DNA of 64,000 bases, taken from assembly GCF_002803845.1 (NCBI RefSeq), contig NZ_CP024986.1, forward strand, positions 1 through 64,000, written 5' to 3'. Origin of the DNA: Streptomyces lavendulae subsp. lavendulae. Lineage in GTDB: Bacteria > Actinomycetota > Actinomycetes > Streptomycetales > Streptomycetaceae. The position numbers and the translations under genes are program-made. The notes beneath the pieces were generated by a model. The model was not told the DNA's origin and did no database searches. It saw only the letters and a list, made by a program, of their open reading frames with translations. Shown here piece after piece: positions 60,301 through 64,000 of this stretch. The stretch's first letter is position 1; every line of letters starts with the position of its first letter.

Positions 60301-61318
60301 GCTGTTCCTCTCGGACCGGCCGACGCTGCTGCTGACCCGGGTGCGCACCGAGCCGGACGGACGGCTGTCGGTGGAGGTCTCCAGCCGGTCCGGGGACGAG
60401 CCCGGGGGCGTGGAGAGGCTGCACGCGACGGCCGCGATCGCCGCGGAGGCGGCCGCCCCGGGCTCGCTGTCCGATCAGGGCCGGGCCCTGGTGGGTCTGC
60501 TGGGCGCGGTGCGGGGGGTGCGTTCCTCGAAGGCGCTGGACGCCGAGGACGTGCGGGCCGCCTACGCCGAGGCCGGGCTGGAGTACGGGCCGCAGTTCCG
60601 GCGGGCCCGCTCGGTGACGGCGTACGGGCCGAACTTCGCGGTGACGGAGCTGTCCGGCGCGGACGTCTCGCGGGCCGAGCACCTCCCGCCGCCGCTGCTG
60701 GACGGCGCGACGCACGCCCTGGCCGCCCTCGCCGACGACGGCCGCCGCTACGTGGCCACGAGCGTGGGCCGGCTGCGGACCTTCAAGAAGCCGCGCGGGG
60801 AGGCGTTGCGTTCCGCCGTGCGGGTCACGTGGGCCGACCGGCCGGACACCGGGACGGGCGGGGGCCCGGCCTTCACCCTGGACCTGCTGCTGCTGGAGGA
60901 CGGCCCCGAGGGTGCCGGCCGGCCGGTGGCGGAGCTGTCCGGGATGGGCTTCACCCGGCTGCCGGACCGGCCGGTGGAGGTGGCCGCCGGGGCCGCGGAA
61001 CCGGCCGCGTCCGCGCCGGTCGACGTGGAGGCGCTGACGGCGGCGCCGCCCGAGGAGCGGCGGGCCGCGCTGGTCACGCTGGTGCGGGCCACCGTCGCCG
61101 CGCTCCTCGCGGTGGACGACCCGGAGTACGTCGACACCCAGGCGAGCTTCCTGGAACTCGGCGTGGACTCGCTGACCGCGATCGTGCTCAGGACCCGGCT
61201 CCAGACGCGGCTGCGGGTCCCCCTGGTCTCGTCGGCGGTCTTCGACCACCCCTCGGTGGAGGAGCTCGCCGAGGTCCTGTCCCACCGGCTCGCGCCCGCG
61301 CCCGTGGTCGCGGCGTAG
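57347..61318 (+). CDS. type I polyketide synthase, KS-AT-DH-ACP (no KR)
   Basis: 1323 residues. KS: TTDTACAASLTALHLAVQGL (Cys about residue 199), EAHGTGT (His about 332) and KANLGHMEPAAG (His about 372). AT: IGHSVGEIVAATVAGLF (Ser about 643), with VTAAFHSP suggesting malonyl-CoA. DH/TH: HVIGGQAFLPAAAY (His about 945) and LLDGATHALAAL (D-x-x-x-H). ACP: ELGVDSLTAIVL (Ser about 1273). No ketoreductase, enoylreductase or thioesterase. The size and order match iterative aromatic synthases of the orsellinate type (AviM, CalO5). It carries no docking-like ends. The product cannot be told from sequence alone. Confidence 0.93.
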   Translation: MPGTPDPQDPYVMQGIEEMKEKTLGQFLLEKHEPIAVVGVGMRLPGRNNSLSDLDSFLRDGRSGIGPLPRDRWVPEVADGDITAVAGGFLDRIDEFDAQFFNIPPKQAPFIDPGQRLLLETVWEALEDSGIDPAVLRHGDGGVYVGASPLDFPLELEGLSDEQLDGNLATGLGAYSLSGRLSYFLGWRGPSLTTDTACAASLTALHLAVQGLRRRECGIALCAGVNTLHNPRSYVILSHAQMLAPDGHCKTFDESADGYARAEGCGVLVLKRLSDAVAAGDRVLALVRGTAIGQDGESAGLSAPNGTAQEAVMRAALADARLEPGDIQYVEAHGTGTPLGDPIEMGSVNGVFGASHAKDDPLTIGSLKANLGHMEPAAGLGGLIKVITQMRAGTFFPHVWRNLSGRIPWDTYPIEVAAEERPWKAPVRRATVNGFGVAGAIAVAVLEEAPARDADRDTAPAAPDQEYGQVFTLSAKSRPALRLQAERYARFLAEHPGTSLADLCRTRATARSHFRFRAAAAVSSLTELGTLLERWSAPPRGEEKPDAFRKVAFLFTGSGSQYVGMGRALYGRHTVFTRCVDECDALFAPLLGRSVAAVMFGDAEDAEETLARTSFTHAALFTLEYALARLWLSWGVRPSVLIGHSVGEIVAATVAGLFSLADGVTFLAARSRLIESVSAPGGMAAVAAPAEEVRPLLLPWPELAVAAVNAPEQCVVSGGAGALAEAVEALRAREWTVTPLHVTAAFHSPLLEEVAEPLAEVLRGISFGEPRLPIVSNLTGRIAAPRELATPEYWVHHMTRSVEFAAGVRTIAERGRHVFLEVGPSTALTSLARQCVPQEQHRWLSCLRRKDTTGATLDAALAGAYTAGLNIAWGEVHADGPGRRIPLPGYAFDRRSYRLPARPAARAGAAGAGHPLLGREGGSGDGRREFTARISAAAPAYLADHVIGGQAFLPAAAYLELLLAVQDEVHGDTGRAVEDVRFHEALFLSDRPTLLLTRVRTEPDGRLSVEVSSRSGDEPGGVERLHATAAIAAEAAAPGSLSDQGRALVGLLGAVRGVRSSKALDAEDVRAAYAEAGLEYGPQFRRARSVTAYGPNFAVTELSGADVSRAEHLPPPLLDGATHALAALADDGRRYVATSVGRLRTFKKPRGEALRSAVRVTWADRPDTGTGGGPAFTLDLLLLEDGPEGAGRPVAELSGMGFTRLPDRPVEVAAGAAEPAASAPVDVEALTAAPPEERRAALVTLVRATVAALLAVDDPEYVDTQASFLELGVDSLTAIVLRTRLQTRLRVPLVSSAVFDHPSVEELAEVLSHRLAPAPVVAA

Positions 61319-61356
61319 GCCCCCTGAGCAACAGCCAAACGACACGAGGGAACCCC

Positions 61357-62958
61357 ATGGACAACCGTACGGAGGACCGGACCCTCGCCGCCCGCGCGGC
61401 GCTGCACGCCCGGAACCGGCCCGACCGGCCGGCGGTGATCTGCGAGGACCGCACGCTGACCTACGGGCAGCTGCACCGGGAGAGCAACCGCACGGCGCAC
61501 GCGCTGCTGGACTCCGGTCTGGCGGCGGGCGCGCGGGTCGGCTACCTGGGCCGGGAATCGGAGCACTACTACGACCTGGCGCTGGGCTGCGCGAAGAGCG
61601 GCGCCGTGCTGGTGCCGGTGAACTCGCGGCTCACGGCCGGTGAGGTCGAGCATGTCCTGCGCGACTCGCAGGCCGAACTCCTCTTCGTGGAGAGACAGTT
61701 CAGGCAGGTGGTGGACAGGCTGCGGCCGTCGCTGCCGCGGCTGGTCCGGATCGTGGAGATGGACTCGGACCGCCATGTGGCGGGCGGGTTCCTCGACTGG
61801 AAGCGGGGGCGGCCGCAGACGGAGCCGGACCCGGCCGCCGCGGCCGGTTTCGACGACCCGGTCGCGCAGCTGTACACGAGCGGGACGACCGGCCTGCCCA
61901 AGGGGGTGGTGCTGGCGCAGCGGACCTTCTTCACCTTCATCGCCGACACCCGGGCGGCGGGGGTCGACTGGATCGACTGGCGGCCCGAGGACCGGGGGCT
62001 GAGCTGCTTCCCCGGTCTGCACACCTCGGGCTTCGGCTGGTTCATGCACTCCTTCAACGCCGGCGCCACCACGGTGATCATGCGTCAGTTCATCGCCGAC
62101 GAGGCCACCCGGCTGATCGAGCACCACCGGATCACGACGCTGTGGGCGGCGCCCGCGATGCTGCGGATGATGCTGACCGAGCGGGGCACCACCCGCGAGA
62201 CCTTCCGTTCGCTGCGCAAGGTGGTCTACAGCGGCTCCCCCATCGACCGCGAACTCCTGCTGACCTGCATCGACGTCCTGGGCTGCGAGCTGGCGCAGGG
62301 CTACTCCTCGGCGGAGGCGGGCAGTTTCGTCACCTGCCTGGCGCCGGAGGACCACACCCCGGACAGCCGGGTCCTCGCCTCGGCGGGCCGGGTCTGCCCC
62401 GGCAACGAGGTGCGGATCCTGGACGGGGAGGGCCGGCCGCTGCCGGCGGGCGAGGTGGGCCGGGTGGTCGTCAGGAGCCCGGCGCGCTTCCTCGGCTACT
62501 GGCAGCTGCCGGAGGTGACGGCACAGGCCCTGTCGGGCGCTTCGGGCGAGTGGCTGTCCATGGGCGACATGGGGCACCTCGACGCCGACGGCTACCTGTT
62601 CCTCGTCGACCGGGTCAACGACACCATCATCGTCGCAGGTCAGAACATCTATCCGACGGAGGTCGAGAATGCCCTGCGGGCCCACCCGGCGGTCGCCGAG
62701 GTCTCCGTGTACGGAGTCCCGCACCCCGACTGGGGGGAGGCCGTACGGGCCGCGGTGGTGCTGCGTCCGGGAGCCGAGGCCACCCCGCGCGAGTTCCTGC
62801 GGTTCATGAACGGGCGGATCGCCGGGTTCAAGATCCCGACGGGGTACGACATCGTGACCGCCCTGCCGCGCAACCCCACCGGGAAGGTGCTGCGGCGGGT
62901 GCTGCGCGAACGGCACACCCAGGCGGCCGCGTCGCCCGCCCCGGCCACGGCCGCGTAG
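61357..62958 (+). CDS. acyl-AMP ligase / acyl-CoA synthetase (ANL superfamily)
   Basis: 533 residues from ATG 61357 (GAGGGAACCCC upstream). AMP-binding motif QLYTSGTTGLPKGVVLAQRT (A3), LWAAPAMLRMMLTERGTTRE, QGYSSAEAG (A5), GDMGHLDADGYLFLVDRVND (A7), IIVAGQNIYPTEVENAL (A8) and PRNPTGKVLRRVLRERHTQA with the catalytic Lys (A10). Activates a carboxylic acid as adenylate and loads it onto CoA or the neighbouring ACP. 38 nt after the PKS stop; the same operon. Confidence 0.92.
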   Translation: MDNRTEDRTLAARAALHARNRPDRPAVICEDRTLTYGQLHRESNRTAHALLDSGLAAGARVGYLGRESEHYYDLALGCAKSGAVLVPVNSRLTAGEVEHVLRDSQAELLFVERQFRQVVDRLRPSLPRLVRIVEMDSDRHVAGGFLDWKRGRPQTEPDPAAAAGFDDPVAQLYTSGTTGLPKGVVLAQRTFFTFIADTRAAGVDWIDWRPEDRGLSCFPGLHTSGFGWFMHSFNAGATTVIMRQFIADEATRLIEHHRITTLWAAPAMLRMMLTERGTTRETFRSLRKVVYSGSPIDRELLLTCIDVLGCELAQGYSSAEAGSFVTCLAPEDHTPDSRVLASAGRVCPGNEVRILDGEGRPLPAGEVGRVVVRSPARFLGYWQLPEVTAQALSGASGEWLSMGDMGHLDADGYLFLVDRVNDTIIVAGQNIYPTEVENALRAHPAVAEVSVYGVPHPDWGEAVRAAVVLRPGAEATPREFLRFMNGRIAGFKIPTGYDIVTALPRNPTGKVLRRVLRERHTQAAASPAPATAA

Positions 62959-62964
62959 AGCCCG

Positions 62965-63735
62965 ATGGAGACCCTGGGCCCGCTGCCCGAGGTGCAGGGC
63001 GCGTCGCGGTGGCTGCACCCGGCCGACGCGGAACCGGACGCGGAGCTGCGGCTGTTCCTGCTGCACCACAGCGGGGGCGGCGCCTCCATGTACCGGGAGT
63101 GGCCCGCGCGGCTCCCGGGGTCGGTGTCCTGCCAGGCGGTGCAGCTGCCCGGCCGTCAGGAGCGGCGGCGCGAGGCCCCGTACACGCGGCTGGGCCCGCT
63201 GGTGGAGGCCCTCGCGCGGGTGGTCTCGGACGAGCTGGACGGGCGCGCGTACGCGGTGTTCGGGCACTCGATGGGGGCGCTGCTGGCCTACCGGCTGACG
63301 GTGGAGATGGAGCGGCGGGGCCTGCCGGCCCCGGCGCTGCTCGCCGTGTCGGGGTGGGCCCCCGAGGGGTTCTCGGCGCCGGCGGCGCTGTCCGCGGACC
63401 CCCTCGAAGCGCTGCGCCTGCTGGGCGGGCTGCCGGCGGCGGTCGAGGCGGACGCGGAGCTGCTGGCGGCGGCGGTCCGGGCGATGGGCGCCGACGGCGC
63501 GGTGTGCGCGCAGTTCTCGGACGACGGGGCGGCCGTGGGCGTCCCCGTCGTCGCGTACTCCGGGCGCGAGGATCCGCTCCTCGCGCCCGGTGCCATGCGG
63601 TCGTGGGCCGGGCGGACCGACGAGTTCCTGGGGTGCCGGACCTTCCCCGGGGACCACTTCTACCTGCGGACCCACGCCCGCGCCATCACGGCCGACCTGG
63701 CCCAGCTGCTGCCGCGGTACGCCGCGGGGCCCTGA
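62965..63735 (+). CDS. type II thioesterase
   Basis: 256 residues from ATG 62965, 6 nt after the ligase stop. LRLFLLHHSGGGASMYREWP (oxyanion), VQLPGRQERR, YAVFGHSMGALLAYRLTVEM (nucleophile G-H-S-M-G, Ser about residue 99), VVAYSGREDPLLAPGAM (Asp) and FPGDHFYLRTHARA (His). The GrsT-type shape with a lid. Such enzymes hydrolyse stalled or mis-primed chains from PKS carrier proteins, or release the final acid when the PKS has no TE, as here. Confidence 0.92.
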   Translation: METLGPLPEVQGASRWLHPADAEPDAELRLFLLHHSGGGASMYREWPARLPGSVSCQAVQLPGRQERRREAPYTRLGPLVEALARVVSDELDGRAYAVFGHSMGALLAYRLTVEMERRGLPAPALLAVSGWAPEGFSAPAALSADPLEALRLLGGLPAAVEADAELLAAAVRAMGADGAVCAQFSDDGAAVGVPVVAYSGREDPLLAPGAMRSWAGRTDEFLGCRTFPGDHFYLRTHARAITADLAQLLPRYAAGP

Positions 63736-63772
63736 CCGGGCGGCGTCCCCGCAGAACCGGAGGTACACCGTC

Positions 63773-64000
63773 ATGCTGCCCCGACCCAATGAACTCCTCG
63801 CGCGCTACGTCGCGTTGTGGAACGAGACCGACGCGCAGCGCCGGCGCGACATGGTGCACGCCCTGTACGCGCCCGACTGCACGTACGTCTTCTACCGCAA
63901 GGACCCGATCCGGGGGCACGCGGCGCTCCTGGAGCAACTGGCGTACACGCACCAGGTGTACGGCCCGATGGGGTACGAGTTCCGGTCCTCGAACAACGCG
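63773..64000 (+). CDS. SnoaL-like (NTF2-fold) protein, cut by the window end
   Basis: The first 76 codons are present from ATG 63773 (GGAGG 8-9 nt upstream): MLPRPNELLARYVALWNETD, AQRRRDMVHALYAPDCTYVF, RGHAALLEQLAYTHQVYG. This is the N-terminal half of an NTF2-like fold (ALWNETDAQRRR...LYAPDC). SnoaL-like proteins in polyketide clusters act as cyclases, hydroxylases or isomerases. It continues the PKS operon beyond the window. Confidence 0.85.
   Translation, partial: MLPRPNELLARYVALWNETDAQRRRDMVHALYAPDCTYVFYRKDPIRGHAALLEQLAYTHQVYGPMGYEFRSSNNA

Noticed and set aside
57254..61345. Very long antisense open frame (over 1300 codons) opposite the PKS
   Set aside because: High-GC mirror frame of a real gene; composition is Arg/Gly/Pro-rich without domains, and the PKS frame has clear catalytic motifs.

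Overview
The window starts on the physical end of a linear Streptomyces replicon. Bases 1-272 carry the packed short palindromes of an archetypal Streptomyces telomere, opening with CCCGCGGAGCGGG. High GC with strong third-position bias, a rodlin gene, a mycothiol-dependent DinB-like enzyme, DUF574 and DUF2071 proteins, and many TetR and GNAT genes all fit Streptomyces. Whether the replicon is the chromosome or a large linear plasmid cannot be proved here; the rodlin, ZapE and KorAB genes favour the chromosome.

Region 1 (1-28 kb) is subtelomeric and heavily decayed. It holds an IS5-type element that split a small gene (332-1200), a ~1.9 kb TniB/TniQ transposon relic (5270-7170) with a second solitary copy of its right end (2896-3082), and fused remnants of an MFS exporter and its divergent MarR regulator (9042-9538). 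It also holds a frameshifted LOG-family gene, a regulator fragment, a frameshifted DUF4241-like gene and a second IS5-family element (26324-27234) inserted at the edge of a bidirectional terminator. Intact accessory genes lie between: two SAM methyltransferases, a 2H phosphoesterase, DoxX with a divergent TetR, an MDR oxidoreductase, a secreted EEP nuclease, a TetR-controlled alpha/beta hydrolase with an NTF2-like partner, and a two-component system.

Region 2 (28-53 kb) is mostly intact. It includes a PASTA-less membrane Ser/Thr kinase, a four-gene arsR-DUF2071-methyltransferase-membrane protein operon in which every junction is a GTGA overlap, secreted proteins and a lipoprotein, a 5'-truncated FtsX permease, a class C beta-lactamase-like hydrolase and a DUF4097 protein. 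Further on are an FAD monooxygenase with a divergent TetR and three identical palindromic operators, two AraC-VOC modules damaged by deletion, DUF4287 and DUF3515 proteins, a solitary rodlin, an aminotransferase IV, ZapE, a TetR-hydrolase operon and a secreted polysaccharide deacetylase.

Region 3 (53-64 kb, running off the end) is a metabolic and biosynthetic block. On the minus strand a 2-oxoglutarate/Fe(II) oxygenase gene is followed, 1 nt apart, by korA-korB (2-oxoacid:ferredoxin oxidoreductase). Divergent from it is a polyketide operon: discrete ACP, a 1323-residue iterative-looking type I PKS (KS-AT-DH-ACP, no ketoreductase), an acyl-AMP ligase, a type II thioesterase and the start of a SnoaL-like gene. 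The PKS layout resembles bacterial orsellinate-type aromatic synthases, but the product is unknown. This cluster and the shared divergent promoter region are the best candidates for new chemistry.
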